A stretch of 64,000 nucleotides of DNA from Armatimonadota bacterium (GCA_020850315.1 JADZEY010000034.1:37436-101435); one strand, 5' to 3'; shown: positions 9,715 through 18,555, counted from the stretch's first letter. The notes: a model not told the origin generated them from the sequence alone. Numbers and translations are program-made.

Positions 9715-9749
9715 AACGGCCAGATAGAAATCTACTCTATCTGGCCGTT
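9715..9749 (-). terminator. Hairpin terminator after the START-like gene
   Basis: A perfect 13-bp stem (AACGGCCAGATAG and its complement) with a 9-nt loop lies 26 bp past the stop of the minus-strand gene at 9775. On that strand it is followed by CTCTTTTC, a short T-rich run. Confidence 0.75.
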
Positions 9750-9774
9750 GATTATTTGTGGTAGCAGTCGGCGA

Positions 9775-10350
9775 TTATGCGTTCTGCAGCTCCGCATGAT
9801 ACTTGATGCTGTTGGCCTGGTACGCCAGCACCCCCAATGCCCAGGGATGGGCAACACCAAGCATCGTGTAGGTAAGCAGCGCGATGGTCTTGGATGGATC
9901 ATCGGGGTGGTCGGTTAGCTTCATGGTGTAGAGCGATGGGAAGAAGCCGCTAACGCTGGGGTCTGCGATCTCCAAATCGCTGGCGGTGAATTCGGCCAAT
10001 GGCATATTGACCATTACTTCACCGATGCGGTCGAACACCACGCCATTCATTACTCTGTGGATGATAAATCGTCCACCTTCATCGGAGCCAAATGAGTTCA
10101 GATAGGAAAGCCCAGCAAAAATTGGATGGTGAGTGAAGAATTTTGCTACGGTTCCACCGGCAACCTCCCAAATTTTTTCCCGCGAGGCGTTAATCTCTAC
10201 TTGAACGGCAATTGTTTTTTCCGGCATATCCAGCCGGTTCATCAGCTCGTTCAGGGTTTGCGCCATGTGTTCTTCGTTGACGCTAATCTGGCCATAGCGG
10301 CGGCCATTGATGTCCTGAACCTTACTCGGGTACTTATATGTGTATTCCAT
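9775..10350 (-). CDS. SRPBCC (START-like) domain protein
   Basis: A 191-aa protein whose residues ~45-185 fit the START/SRPBCC fold: a first strand VQVEINASREKIWEV, then a central pattern of strands, and a long C-terminal helix with LGVLAYQANSIKYHAEL. This fold binds hydrophobic ligands in a cavity; the ligand is not predictable. There is no signal peptide, so it is cytosolic. The start is secure: a strong Shine-Dalgarno (AAAGGAG) is 10 bp upstream of the ATG. It is a single-gene unit ended by a hairpin terminator. Confidence 0.7.
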   Translation of the reverse strand: MEYTYKYPSKVQDINGRRYGQISVNEEHMAQTLNELMNRLDMPEKTIAVQVEINASREKIWEVAGGTVAKFFTHHPIFAGLSYLNSFGSDEGGRFIIHRVMNGVVFDRIGEVMVNMPLAEFTASDLEIADPSVSGFFPSLYTMKLTDHPDDPSKTIALLTYTMLGVAHPWALGVLAYQANSIKYHAELQNA

Positions 10351-10813
10351 GATTGTACTTCTCCTTTGCCCAACGTGCCTGTTAGCAGTGTTTCGTCGTT
10401 TCGTCAGCCCTTATTCATTCAGTAGGTTCTATCGCTACATTATTCCTACTATTTATGTGCCAGTTGTAGGCTCTGGTGTGTTCATCTTTGTCTTGCCTAC
10501 GTAGATATACGAGATAGGCTGCAAAGTAGTTGACAGCATTATTACATTCTTGTAACCGAATCAGTAGCCCAACAGCTTACAAGGTTGAATAATGAAGTGG
10601 TTGGCAGCATAGAATTGTTCAACTGCTTGCTATCAACAGAGCCGTGAGTGTTTTGCACGAATCATGATGGATGTTCACGAAAAGGAAGTATTCTCTTCTC
10701 AAGTAAATTCTTGCTGGCCATACCTCTATTACCTATTACCCCTGCCCCAAGCTGTTGTTACGCTGGTTCTGGATTTCTGCACTGTCGCGGTGTGTTCTGC
10801 CGCCAGCAAACCG
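10351..10813. other. 463-bp AT-rich spacer with no recognised feature
   Basis: This spacer separates the SRPBCC gene start from the holA stop. It presumably carries the SRPBCC promoter, but no clear -7/-33 pair was found. Short frames inside it have no family resemblance or ribosome binding site and were left out. Confidence 0.5.
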
Positions 10814-11875
10814 CTATCGCCGCTCACGATATGGCATCACATTTCTTCCTTGCGTGATTGAAGCCAGCATCATCTGCATGATAATGCTCCCTGAAAGGCT
10901 GGATGATTTCAGCAGGATATCAGCTTGCAGCAGAACCTCGAACGTATTGCGTAAATGGTCAATCGGGTAGCGTTGCACTGCGGCCAGATACTCATTCAAG
11001 AAAAACGAAGTAATGCCGACTGCCCGTGCCATTTCGTTGTTGTCGCGGGTGCGTGCGCGTAGTTCGGTTAACCGCCAAAGGATGGTGAAATAGCGTGTCA
11101 GCATTGTCAGAATAAGTTGCTCCGGTTCGCCTGCGCGAAGCATCCGCTCGGTAATCTCCGATGCCAAACTTGCGTTTTTGGTTCCCAATGCTTTCTGAAG
11201 CTCAAAGATATTCCATGTTTTGGAAGCTCCAACTACAGTCCGCACGTCCTCCAAAGTGATGTTTTTCTTCCCTTCAACGTAGGTGAACAGCTTTTCGATT
11301 TCATTACTGATGATACGCAGCGACCCACCAGCATAGCTCACGAATAATTCCACTGCGTCCGGGGTGATCTCTTTTCCGCGCTTGCGAATCCTATCAGCTG
11401 TCCATGAAGGCAATTCGCGGTCGTAAATTTTTTTGAATTGAATGCTTGCTGCATGCTCGGTAATGATGTTGTATGGAGCTTTGGGGCTTTTCCCTTTCAG
11501 AATATCCCCAGCAACGGCGGTAAGCACAAGTGTGGTGGAAGGGGATGCGGAAGTGATATACCTAGCAAACGGCGAAGCCGGATCGGGTTTTCCACGCAGG
11601 CTGAATGTTCGGTCAATATCGCGCACAACAACAACCCGCCGATCTGCCATCAGCGGGTAGGCCGATGCTCGCTCCACAATTTCTTGTAAGGTTACTTCAG
11701 TTCCATGCAGTAGGTCAAAATTGAAGCTAACGGTAGATTTATCTACTGCTCGGTCAATAATCTGCTCTACGGCTTCATCAATCAAAAACTCTTCGTCACC
11801 AAATAAAAAGTATAGCGGCTCAATTTTCCCGTGCCGTAACTGGGTCATCAAACTTTCGGAAGTAACGATTGGCAT
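10814..11875 (-). CDS. holA: DNA polymerase III delta subunit
   Basis: A 353-aa clamp-loader subunit that opens the beta sliding clamp during replication. The N-terminus has the typical pattern EPLYFLFGDEEFLIDEAVEQ, followed by FNFDLLHG, ASAYPLMADRRVVVVRDID and the central YDRELPSWTADRIRKRG segment. The C-terminal helical collar domain has ELQKALGTKNASLA and ILTMLTRYFTILWRL. The ATG at 11875 is preferred over an upstream start because MPIVTSESL begins directly before the conserved region. Length matches the family. Confidence 0.93.
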   Translation of the reverse strand: MPIVTSESLMTQLRHGKIEPLYFLFGDEEFLIDEAVEQIIDRAVDKSTVSFNFDLLHGTEVTLQEIVERASAYPLMADRRVVVVRDIDRTFSLRGKPDPASPFARYITSASPSTTLVLTAVAGDILKGKSPKAPYNIITEHAASIQFKKIYDRELPSWTADRIRKRGKEITPDAVELFVSYAGGSLRIISNEIEKLFTYVEGKKNITLEDVRTVVGASKTWNIFELQKALGTKNASLASEITERMLRAGEPEQLILTMLTRYFTILWRLTELRARTRDNNEMARAVGITSFFLNEYLAAVQRYPIDHLRNTFEVLLQADILLKSSSLSGSIIMQMMLASITQGRNVMPYRERR

Positions 11876-11900
11876 GGCGTTGTGCTGATAGAGTGTAATC

Positions 11901-11940
11901 CTAAGATACCGCGAAGCCCACAACAAAATGGGCATCTTAG
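11901..11940 (-). terminator. Hairpin between the AT-hook gene and holA
   Basis: CTAAGAT/ATCTTAG outer arms (11901-11907, 11934-11940) and GCCCA/TGGGC inner arms (11916-11920, 11929-11933) can pair with an internal loop. It lies between two co-directional minus-strand genes. No T-run follows, so it may be an attenuator or processing site rather than an intrinsic terminator. Confidence 0.35.
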
Positions 11941-11982
11941 CAATTTGCCAAGATACCCACGGTTCATCGAATTTGCTACCTC

Positions 11983-12966
11983 TTAGCCTTCTGTTGGCGG
12001 CTCAGCGGATGCTGGCGTAGCTGATTTTTTCTTTGCTCCACGCTTCCCTCCTTTGCCTTTCGCAGTTGTCACTTTCCGCTTCTTTCCGCCGCCACGTGGC
12101 TTTGGTGCAGGGCGTGTGGCGGGTGCGGTCTCAGCCACTGGAGTCTCAACTGCTACTGGAGCAGCAGCGTCAGCGGCGGGAGCAGCTGGGGCGGCATCAG
12201 CATTTTTCTTTGGGCGACCACGCTGCCCTTTTTTGGGAGCGTCAGTGGCGGGAGCAGCTGGGGCGGCATCAGCATTTTTCTTTGGGCGACCGCGCTGCCC
12301 TTTTTTGGGAGCGTCAGCGGCGGGAGCAGCTGGGGCAGCATCAGCATTTTTCTTTGGGCGACCGCGCTGCCCTTTTTGGGGAGCGTCAGCGGCTGGAGCG
12401 GCATCAGCATTTTTCTTTGGGCGACCGCGCTGCCCTTTTTTGGGAGCGTCAGCGGCGGGAGCAGCAGGGGCGGCATCAGCATTTTTCTTTGGACGACCGC
12501 GCTGCCCTTTTTGGGGAGCAGACGTTGCTTTTTTCTTTGGGCCGCGCCGTTTCTTCGTGGCTGCTGGCGCGGCTGCTGAAGCTGTAGGAGCCGGTGTTGA
12601 CACTCGGGTCTCAACCGTCAATAGACCTTGGATAATTCTATGGAGGTTGACTGCTACCGAAGCTGTTCCTGCATCAATAATTCGTTGTGATGCCGCTACG
12701 CCAGCAGCACCAAGGCTGCGGACATTGCTAACTATCTGCGCAATTTCTTCAGCCCTCATGGATTCAGTAATCACACCAATCGTTAGTGGATGCCCACCGT
12801 TGGTGTAGATCACAAAAACATAGTTACCGGAGTTTTTTGTGGGGAATGAGGAAATAGGCGATGCGGGGGTGGCGTGAATCGTTTCCATAAATGATCCGAT
12901 CATCGAGATCATTTGGGTTCCAAGCTCAGTTACGAGCGTTGCCTGACTCCCGTTCAGTGATGGCAT
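11983..12966 (-). CDS. Protein with roadblock-like N-terminal region and AT-hook-like repeats
   Basis: A 327-aa protein in two parts. Residues 1-~120 look like a small alpha/beta domain (YVFVIYTNGGHPLTIGVIT, then SVAVNLHRIIQGLL) that may be roadblock/LC7-like; this is a tentative fold guess. From ~125 to the end it is Ala/Pro/Lys-rich, with five copies of GQRGRPKKNADAAP (starting near 154, 178, 199, 223 and 247), each holding an RGRPKK core like the minor-groove AT-hook, and a basic tail (GGGKKRKVTTAKGKGGKRG). It is probably a nucleoid-associated DNA-binding protein similar in style to histone H1-like proteins. The ATG at 12966 follows AGTAGGA; an upstream TTG in frame is less likely. Confidence 0.7.
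   Translation of the reverse strand: MPSLNGSQATLVTELGTQMISMIGSFMETIHATPASPISSFPTKNSGNYVFVIYTNGGHPLTIGVITESMRAEEIAQIVSNVRSLGAAGVAASQRIIDAGTASVAVNLHRIIQGLLTVETRVSTPAPTASAAAPAATKKRRGPKKKATSAPQKGQRGRPKKNADAAPAAPAADAPKKGQRGRPKKNADAAPAADAPQKGQRGRPKKNADAAPAAPAADAPKKGQRGRPKKNADAAPAAPATDAPKKGQRGRPKKNADAAPAAPAADAAAPVAVETPVAETAPATRPAPKPRGGGKKRKVTTAKGKGGKRGAKKKSATPASAEPPTEG
12171..12518. repeat. Five tandem ~72-bp coding repeats
   Basis: Five head-to-tail units of about 72 bp (one about 9 bp shorter) encode the AT-hook-like modules. Units differ by only a few bases, pointing to recent expansion or homogenisation. Long spurious frames on the plus strand arise from this repeat. Confidence 0.9.
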
Positions 12967-13026
12967 ATGCAATGTCCTACTGGATAGATGAATGTGCTGC
13001 GAAAATCCTTTCGCATTGAACGGGTA

Positions 13027-13034
13027 CAAATATA
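13027..13034 (-). promoter_or_regulatory. Bacteroidota-type -7 box upstream of the AT-hook gene
   Basis: On the minus strand TATATTTG matches TAnnTTTG exactly and lies about 60 bp before the ATG at 12966. The -33 region is AT-rich without a clear TTG. Confidence 0.45.
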
Positions 13035-13189
13035 CAGAAAGGAATTTCAGAAATTATCAGGGAAATTTTATTCGTATGAAATTTGTGACAGTCAAATCCT
13101 TATTTGTCATTACTGGCCATGAGCGCGGGAAAATATCAGCATAGTGTTCTACTTGGGATAATGGAGTTTGCGGATTCTACGAAGCATGG

Positions 13190-13209
13190 ATTCCCGCGTT
13201 CGCGGGAAT
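13190..13209. repeat. 20-bp perfect palindrome (dRS3/REP-like)
   Basis: ATTCCCGCG, a TT spacer, then CGCGGGAAT. A degenerate relative with GCTTTTGCGGGAATGATAA is at 13624-13645 and shares the downstream GATAA sequence. The form is like short dispersed palindromes (dRS3-type ATTCCC...GGGAAT). Confidence 0.75.
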
Positions 13210-13714
13210 GATAATGCGAGTGTTATCGCAAATTCCTTTCATCATAGTAGAAATGCCTGTAAGTGATGTCAGTATCCTTACCAATACTAAGGTGGTTGTC
13301 ACAGCCAACTTCCTATCCCGTCGTCAAGGGGATACTTTCATCGTGGGGAATATGCAAGCAAAGAGAATAGGTGTTTTCAACGATAAGGATCATAATCATC
13401 AGTGATACGTCGAATTCGTGATTGTTGTAAATGGTTCATCGTTTATCCACAAGCATTGGGGAGGCGGCCAGCGCAAGGTAATTGCAAGTGATCCCATCTG
13501 CAATCATTCGGAACCAGCAGCGTCAACAGTGTACCAAATAATTTGCTTGCAAAATTTCCCCTACCACCCCTAATTTTTCGCATTGAATGCGGTGAAGTAG
13601 ATGCCCTACGCAGGGCTGTCGGCTTCCGCTTTTGCGGGAATGATAACGATAGAGTTCTTGCAAATCACGTGATTTCGAGGGTACTTCCTATTAACAACAG
13701 AGAGCGAGAGGATA

Positions 13715-14086
13715 ATGATGAGAATACCACGTTACGTCACCACGGCACTGCTATCTGGGCTATGCACAGCCGCATTGACCGGGACTATTGTTGCGGCTGG
13801 CGGAGGAAATAGCACTGCGGCAGTCTATCCCAATCCTTTTACCGAAGGGACAGTGTTTCAGCTTTCGATGCCGAACGATGCTCGTATTCGCATCAGCGTT
13901 TACGATCTGTTGGGGAAGCCAATCCGAATGCTGTTCGAGGGAATACACCCAAAAGGGAATTATGATGTTCCGTGGGATGGAAACGACGAAACTGGAAAAC
14001 CGGTAATCCCTGGAATGTATATCTGCGTTCTATTCTCGGAGAATGTAGCGGTGAAATCGGTGAAAGTTATCAAAATTGCGGCCTGA
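13715..14086 (+). CDS. Very short T9SS sorting-domain protein
   Basis: A 123-aa protein made of a signal peptide (hydrophobic TTALLSGLCTAALTGTIVAA) and little else but a type-A T9SS tail: AVYPNPFTEGTVFQLSMP at about residue 35, ISVYDLLGKPIRML, a FlgD-like DVPWDGNDETGKPVIPGMY strand, and a final VKSVKVIKIA strand. The usual long N-terminal passenger is missing. It could be a remnant of a larger cargo gene, or a free-standing surface module. AGAGG precedes the ATG. A second ATG three bases on is possible. The next gene is convergent, 10 bp away. Confidence 0.7.
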   Translation: MMRIPRYVTTALLSGLCTAALTGTIVAAGGGNSTAAVYPNPFTEGTVFQLSMPNDARIRISVYDLLGKPIRMLFEGIHPKGNYDVPWDGNDETGKPVIPGMYICVLFSENVAVKSVKVIKIAA

Positions 14087-14096
14087 AATCTCTCTG

Positions 14097-15230
14097 TCAC
14101 ATCCGCAGCGTATCACCCAATAGTTCATTGGAAGCTGCAATAACTTCTTCTGGGGTGATTGCCATCATGCAGGTATTGTTGGGGCGGACACAGCGTTGCT
14201 GGCTGCATGGGCTGCATGGGAAATAGTGGTTGATGGTGCGGACGTTATTCCCAACCGGACGAAAAACATCACCATAGCCGGGACCGAATAGGCCAACCGT
14301 TGCTACCCCTACTGCCGATGCAATGTGCATCATCCCACCATCGGAAGCAATGTAGATGCTGGCTTGCTCAATCACCGCTGCGGTTTGGCGTAGCTGCAAT
14401 TTTCCCGAAAGGTTCACTGGTTGCAGATCGCTCAGTAATTCCGCCAAATATGCCCCTTCTGCTTGCTCGTCAGGTGAACCTATCAGCACAATTTGCATTC
14501 CCCATTGGTTGGTTAACTGCCGCGCCACTTCCGCAAATCGCTCTGGCTCCCACTTCTTCAGTTCTGTAGATGCCCCTGGGTGAAGTGCCATAAAATGAGT
14601 GTGGACTCCAGACTTCGGAAGAAAGGCATTTGCCCAGATACGTTCTTCCCGACTGACGAAATAGAGTAGCTGTTCAACACGTTGCGGAGCGATGCCAATC
14701 GGAGCAAGCGTTTCCCACAGCAACTCAGTTTCGTGGCGTTTTGCCCGCCCTGTTTTTTTTCGATTGAGCCACTCGCGCCACTGAACAGTTCCACGATCCA
14801 CCCGTGCGGTGCGGCTGCCAATGGATGCCCGTAGCATTGCCCAGTCATCACGCAACGAAATTACCAGATCGGGCTTCCACCCTTCCAGATCATTCAGCGC
14901 TTGGCGTAACGAAGTCGGTGATGTGGTTCCGCGAACAAATTTTTTGCTGTTGTAGAGGATCACACCATCAACGTCGGGATTGTTCTGCAGCAACGGTTCG
15001 GCCCACGCACCAACCATCATGTTGATTTCGGCTGACGGATAGCGTTGGCGTATTGCCCGCACTGCTGGTGTAGCCAACAACACATCTCCCAGATGATCCG
15101 GCTTGTAGATAAGAATGCGTTGTGGGTTCGGCGGAATCGGGCGGCGGTAGCCAAGCCATGAAAGAAATGCTGCAACAGCAAATATCGGCGGGTCGTTCCG
15201 CAGCAGCCAAAGGAAACGGTGCAAGCTCAT
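14097..15230 (-). CDS. GT9-family glycosyltransferase (heptosyltransferase-like)
   Basis: A 377-aa enzyme of the ADP-heptose:LPS heptosyltransferase family. It has the N-terminal RILIYKPDHLGDVLLATP motif (about residues 38-55), VDGVILYNSKKF, the central MALHPGASTELKKWEPERFAEV donor-binding motif and the late IYIASDGGMMHIASAVG plus ATVGLFGPG motifs. It probably extends an LPS core or a related glycan on the cytoplasmic side of the inner membrane. The ATG at 15230 was chosen over a longer frame because the preceding residues are not conserved and run through the terminator at 15296. A Cys-rich C-terminus (PCSPCSQQRC) is typical of a subgroup. Confidence 0.87.
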   Translation of the reverse strand: MSLHRFLWLLRNDPPIFAVAAFLSWLGYRRPIPPNPQRILIYKPDHLGDVLLATPAVRAIRQRYPSAEINMMVGAWAEPLLQNNPDVDGVILYNSKKFVRGTTSPTSLRQALNDLEGWKPDLVISLRDDWAMLRASIGSRTARVDRGTVQWREWLNRKKTGRAKRHETELLWETLAPIGIAPQRVEQLLYFVSREERIWANAFLPKSGVHTHFMALHPGASTELKKWEPERFAEVARQLTNQWGMQIVLIGSPDEQAEGAYLAELLSDLQPVNLSGKLQLRQTAAVIEQASIYIASDGGMMHIASAVGVATVGLFGPGYGDVFRPVGNNVRTINHYFPCSPCSQQRCVRPNNTCMMAITPEEVIAASNELLGDTLRM

Positions 15231-15295
15231 GCAGTTAGGTCGGTAATTCTTGGCTGAATCTACGCCGTTTTTTACTGCTGGCACAGGTATAAAAT

Positions 15296-15332
15296 GAAGG
15301 AAGCAGGTCGTTGCCGGCAACCTGCTTCCTTC
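15296..15332 (-). terminator. Hairpin terminator after the lipoprotein gene
   Basis: GAAGGAAGCAGGT pairs with its complement with an 11-nt loop. On the minus strand it follows the stop at 15391 by about 60 bp and is followed by ATTTTATA. Confidence 0.75.
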
Positions 15333-15390
15333 ATGCGATCTATGATTCAGAGGTAGCATACCAGCTACCTCGCCTAAGGCTTGTGTGTGC

Positions 15391-16197
15391 TTATGCTCCG
15401 GTGATGATTTGCGCCCCTTCCAAGTCTATCAGATACTCCCTTCCATCCAACATCAATCGTGCGGTTGCCGATCCATCAAATACCAGGGTTCCCGTGACCG
15501 ACAATGTACCCTGGGTGCTTCCTGCCAGAATTGCAACATCACAGCGGCCATACAGTGTTGGCAGTTCAGACGGAGTGTAGACGCCAGCGGTAAGCGATGC
15601 CAAGTTCAGTTTTACTGTTACGTCGTGGTAGCTGGCGGCGTTGCTTGTTAGGATTGTTGCATCACCATCCAGCAAGTGCTTGCCAGAAATCTGATAGCCA
15701 TCGTTTGTCCGGTCAATCCGCAACGCTTCTTCGGATTCGGCTTGCAATTTTAAATCGCCGTTGCGGTAGATCCCCTGCCCCGTTGCTGTGGCCACTATGG
15801 TTGGCCGGAATACGCCATGTTGCTTGCTTGACGGCTTGGTGGTTGTCAGCGTGTAGCTCCGTTTCCACTCGCTGATGGTATCCATGTAGTTGCGCTCGAA
15901 CCGAAATGACGTTGTGCCCGATTGCGCTCCGTTGGCGGCTACTCCAACACGATGAACAGTTGCTTCTGGAAGGTTCAATTCTGTGCGAAGCGCGTCAATG
16001 GAATCGGCATTGGCGGCTGTAAGAAGGTCCTGAATATCAGCAATCAATCCGTGACTGTTTTTGCCAACAACGCCAGCCACAATTGCAGCCATATCACTCC
16101 CCTCGTTTCCTGTGGAAGGAGCCGGTGCTTGGTCGGCGCAGCCTGCCATCACGGCAGCGATGCAAAGGAAAAGAATGTGAATGTGAGTGTGGCGCAT
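15391..16197 (-). CDS. Lipoprotein of unknown function
   Basis: A 268-aa protein starting with a lipoprotein signal (MRHTHIHILFLCIAAVMAGC, acylated Cys20). A short linker (ADQAPAPSTGNEGS) is followed by a mostly beta domain in which charged residues alternate with hydrophobic ones, ending in SATARLMLDGREYLIDLEGA. No catalytic motif was recognised. The ATG at 16197 is chosen because it places the lipobox correctly. It is a single-gene unit with its own terminator. Confidence 0.75.
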   Translation of the reverse strand: MRHTHIHILFLCIAAVMAGCADQAPAPSTGNEGSDMAAIVAGVVGKNSHGLIADIQDLLTAANADSIDALRTELNLPEATVHRVGVAANGAQSGTTSFRFERNYMDTISEWKRSYTLTTTKPSSKQHGVFRPTIVATATGQGIYRNGDLKLQAESEEALRIDRTNDGYQISGKHLLDGDATILTSNAASYHDVTVKLNLASLTAGVYTPSELPTLYGRCDVAILAGSTQGTLSVTGTLVFDGSATARLMLDGREYLIDLEGAQIITGA

Positions 16198-16467
16198 TGG
16201 TCTGCTCCTGTTGTTTGTGTGATCCACGGTTGGGTGGCGGAGTAACGTGATCTTGTGGTGTTGGATACGTAACGGGCTGAATCGCAGATGGGTTAGCAAT
16301 CCTGCCATCTATTGGTAGCCAACAGCCTCGTCAACAACAACCACTATGCCAACCGTTTCCACACCCCAACAAACCCACGTGCTGAACCAGAAGTTACACG
16401 CGATAGCCCCAGACCGTGGCCGGGTGTCACCTACCGTGAAGGGTGGGGGTGGAAGGGGATAATTGAA

Positions 16468-17640
16468 TTATCCAACACGCAGCAGCACTCCGTGCAAGTA
16501 GCCTGTCTCCGGCATTGCTGGGTGAACCGGATGATCGGGGGATGCCCCGCGCTCCTCAAGAATAATGGCTTCACGGCGAGCGCGGCGCAATGATTCGCGC
16601 ACCATCTCCAACAACGTGTCGCGGGTGATGTGGTGCGAACAGGTGGCCAGAAACGCAACGCCGTTTTGTGCGGTTACTTGCAAGGCAAGGCTGAACAACT
16701 CAACGTACCGCTTCCGTGCGGCAGCAATGTGTTTTTTGGAGCGAGCAAACGGCGGTGGGTCCACAATCACAGCATCGAACTGTTCCCCCTGGGCGCGGCG
16801 GTCGTGTAGCTCGCTGAACACATCGTTCTCCTGAAGGTGAATTACCCCAAGATTGTTCAGCTTGCGGTTGGTTTCCACTGCCCGAAGCGCGGAAGCAGAG
16901 CTATCCACAGCAATAATCTCCCCCGCCCCGGAATGGCTTGCATGAAGCGCGAAGCCACCATCGTTGCAAAATAGATCCAAGACCCTGCCACTTCCCATAA
17001 ACCGCCGCATGGCGATTCGGTTCTGGCGCTGATCCAAGTACGCTCCCGTTTTTTGCCCACCAAGCGGGTCCATCTGGTAGCTGAGTATTCCATCGCTGAT
17101 CTGCTGAATATCCGCAGCACCACGAACCAACCCAACCCGTTCGGGCAATCCCTCCAACCCCCGAAGCTGATGATCGTTCCGCTCCACCACACCTTCCACC
17201 CCCTCTATCTCCATCAGCGCATCGAACAGCAGCTCGCGCCGCATCTCCATTCCGGCTGCGGCAATCTGGACCGACATCACATTGTTGAAGCGATCCACAA
17301 TCACCCCCGGCACGCCGTCCGATTCTGAGTGCAGAAGGCGGTAGGTGGCCAAGCCGGGGAACAGCAATCCACGCAACTGAATCGCACGCTGGATTCGGCT
17401 GCGGAACCAGTTGCCGTCCAGATCAACCTCATCGCGGTCAATCAGGCGCGCCGCAATCAGTGAGTTCGGGTTGTAGATCGCCACCCCCATCAGCTTCCCC
17501 GCTGCGGACATCACCTTCACCAAATCCCCTTTCCCTGCTGTGCTATCAATCGTTGCTATCTCATTACTGAACACCCACAAATGTCCGTTCAGCAAACGGC
17601 GTTCTTCGCGGGGGCGTAGTGTGATTGTTGGCGTGGGCAT
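16468..17640 (-). CDS. RlmI-like 23S rRNA (cytosine-C5) methyltransferase
   Basis: A 390-aa SAM-dependent methyltransferase. The N-terminal PUA-type region reads RPREERRLLNGHLWVFSNEI at about residue 9. The central region has the RlmI pattern GLFYQ-like GLLFPGLATYRLLHSESDGVPG. The SAM motif is VLDLFCNDGGFALHAS and the active-site loop is DAVIVDPPPFARSKK, followed by FLATCSHHI in place of the catalytic cysteine motif. It most resembles RlmI (m5C1962 in E. coli 23S rRNA). It is last in a five-gene minus-strand run, 36 bp after the CPBP protease gene. Confidence 0.87.
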   Translation of the reverse strand: MPTPTITLRPREERRLLNGHLWVFSNEIATIDSTAGKGDLVKVMSAAGKLMGVAIYNPNSLIAARLIDRDEVDLDGNWFRSRIQRAIQLRGLLFPGLATYRLLHSESDGVPGVIVDRFNNVMSVQIAAAGMEMRRELLFDALMEIEGVEGVVERNDHQLRGLEGLPERVGLVRGAADIQQISDGILSYQMDPLGGQKTGAYLDQRQNRIAMRRFMGSGRVLDLFCNDGGFALHASHSGAGEIIAVDSSASALRAVETNRKLNNLGVIHLQENDVFSELHDRRAQGEQFDAVIVDPPPFARSKKHIAAARKRYVELFSLALQVTAQNGVAFLATCSHHITRDTLLEMVRESLRRARREAIILEERGASPDHPVHPAMPETGYLHGVLLRVG

Positions 17641-17676
17641 GGTGCAAATGATGTGGTTAGTGGAAGGGATCACGTT

Positions 17677-18555
17677 TTACCGAGCTGGTTCGGATGTTTC
17701 CGGCTTCATTCTTCGGAACCAGAAGATCACAAGGACAAACACTACCAACGCCACCCCGGCAGCGGGAAGGCTTTGCAGCAGCAACTCCGTGCTGATGGTG
17801 GGCGGTTCCGGCTGAAGCTCCGGCATCTTCGCCACCGCCGATAACCCCATGATGGTGATGGCATTGAACATTGCATGGCCAGTGATTGCTGGGACAATGC
17901 TTCCGGTTGATTGGGTCACAAACCCGAAAAAGCAACCAAGCCCCAACAACGGAAGAAAAGTCAGCGGCTGGAAATGAAACAGCGCGAACAACAGCCCACT
18001 GGCCAGAATTGCCCCGGCAGGGCGCATCGCTTGGCGGAACAACCCTTGCCCCAACCCCCGGTACAACACCTCCTCGCTGACGGCTGGAATCAGCGCACCA
18101 ATGGCGATGGAAAGAAGCAGATCGGCCGATGTTTCCGAACCCAACAGCATCCGATACGTGCTTTCGGTGGCTTGTTGGGCCGACTTGAACGAAGCCAGCC
18201 AATCAGGGGGGATAAGGTAGAGTTCTTGGGCAATCAGCAGCGTTTGCAGCAGAGGCCATACCGCAATAATCGCAATCCCCATGGCAAGGTAGCTGAACGG
18301 CGGTGCTGGCCGGAACCGAAGCGATTGCTGGACAGGGCCAACTGCAAACTGCGCAAGGATTACCGTGGGAATTAGCATCAGCATCAACTGCGTAAGGCCA
18401 ACCATTGCTCGCGCCAACGTGCGGTTGGCGGGGTCCTGGGCATCCAGGATGAAAAAAAACGATCCGGTGAGATGGAGCAGTGTAAGCCCAACAATGGCGA
18501 CTACCCCAAGCACTACCGGGGGGATTGTTCGGGCAGAGTGTGCTTCATTGTTCAT
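17677..18555 (-). CDS. CPBP-family intramembrane metalloprotease
   Basis: A 292-aa multi-spanning membrane protein of the CAAX protease/bacteriocin-processing (Abi) group. Diagnostic residues are present: Glu161-Glu162-x3-Arg166 in VSEEVLYRG, His194 in FALFHFQ, and His227 with Asn231 in TGHAMFNAI. The enzyme would cleave substrates within the membrane. About eight hydrophobic segments can be seen. Its ATG overlaps the end of the small upstream gene by 11 bp. Substrate unknown. Confidence 0.87.
   Translation of the reverse strand: MNNEAHSARTIPPVVLGVVAIVGLTLLHLTGSFFFILDAQDPANRTLARAMVGLTQLMLMLIPTVILAQFAVGPVQQSLRFRPAPPFSYLAMGIAIIAVWPLLQTLLIAQELYLIPPDWLASFKSAQQATESTYRMLLGSETSADLLLSIAIGALIPAVSEEVLYRGLGQGLFRQAMRPAGAILASGLLFALFHFQPLTFLPLLGLGCFFGFVTQSTGSIVPAITGHAMFNAITIMGLSAVAKMPELQPEPPTISTELLLQSLPAAGVALVVFVLVIFWFRRMKPETSEPAR

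Larger units (their letters stand above)
12967..13714. other. 748-bp spacer with promoter and palindromic repeats, no gene
   Basis: The spacer holds a probable promoter for the AT-hook gene (13027-13034) and two related stretches around 13187-13230 and 13620-13665, each containing GCGGGAATGATAA after a palindrome or degenerate palindrome. A 65-aa frame at 13208-13405 has no family resemblance and starts inside the repeat, so it was not called. Confidence 0.6.

Noticed and set aside
12171..12518. CRISPR-like regular repeat
   Set aside because: The 72-bp units are a coding repeat in frame with a real gene, with no unique spacers.
12033..12808. Long plus-strand frames over the AT-hook repeat region
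   Set aside because: They are shadows created by the 72-bp repeats on the opposite strand; their products are low-complexity, with no start site.
13208..13405. 65-aa frame in the 12967-13714 spacer
   Set aside because: Begins inside a palindromic repeat, has no ribosome site and no recognised motif.
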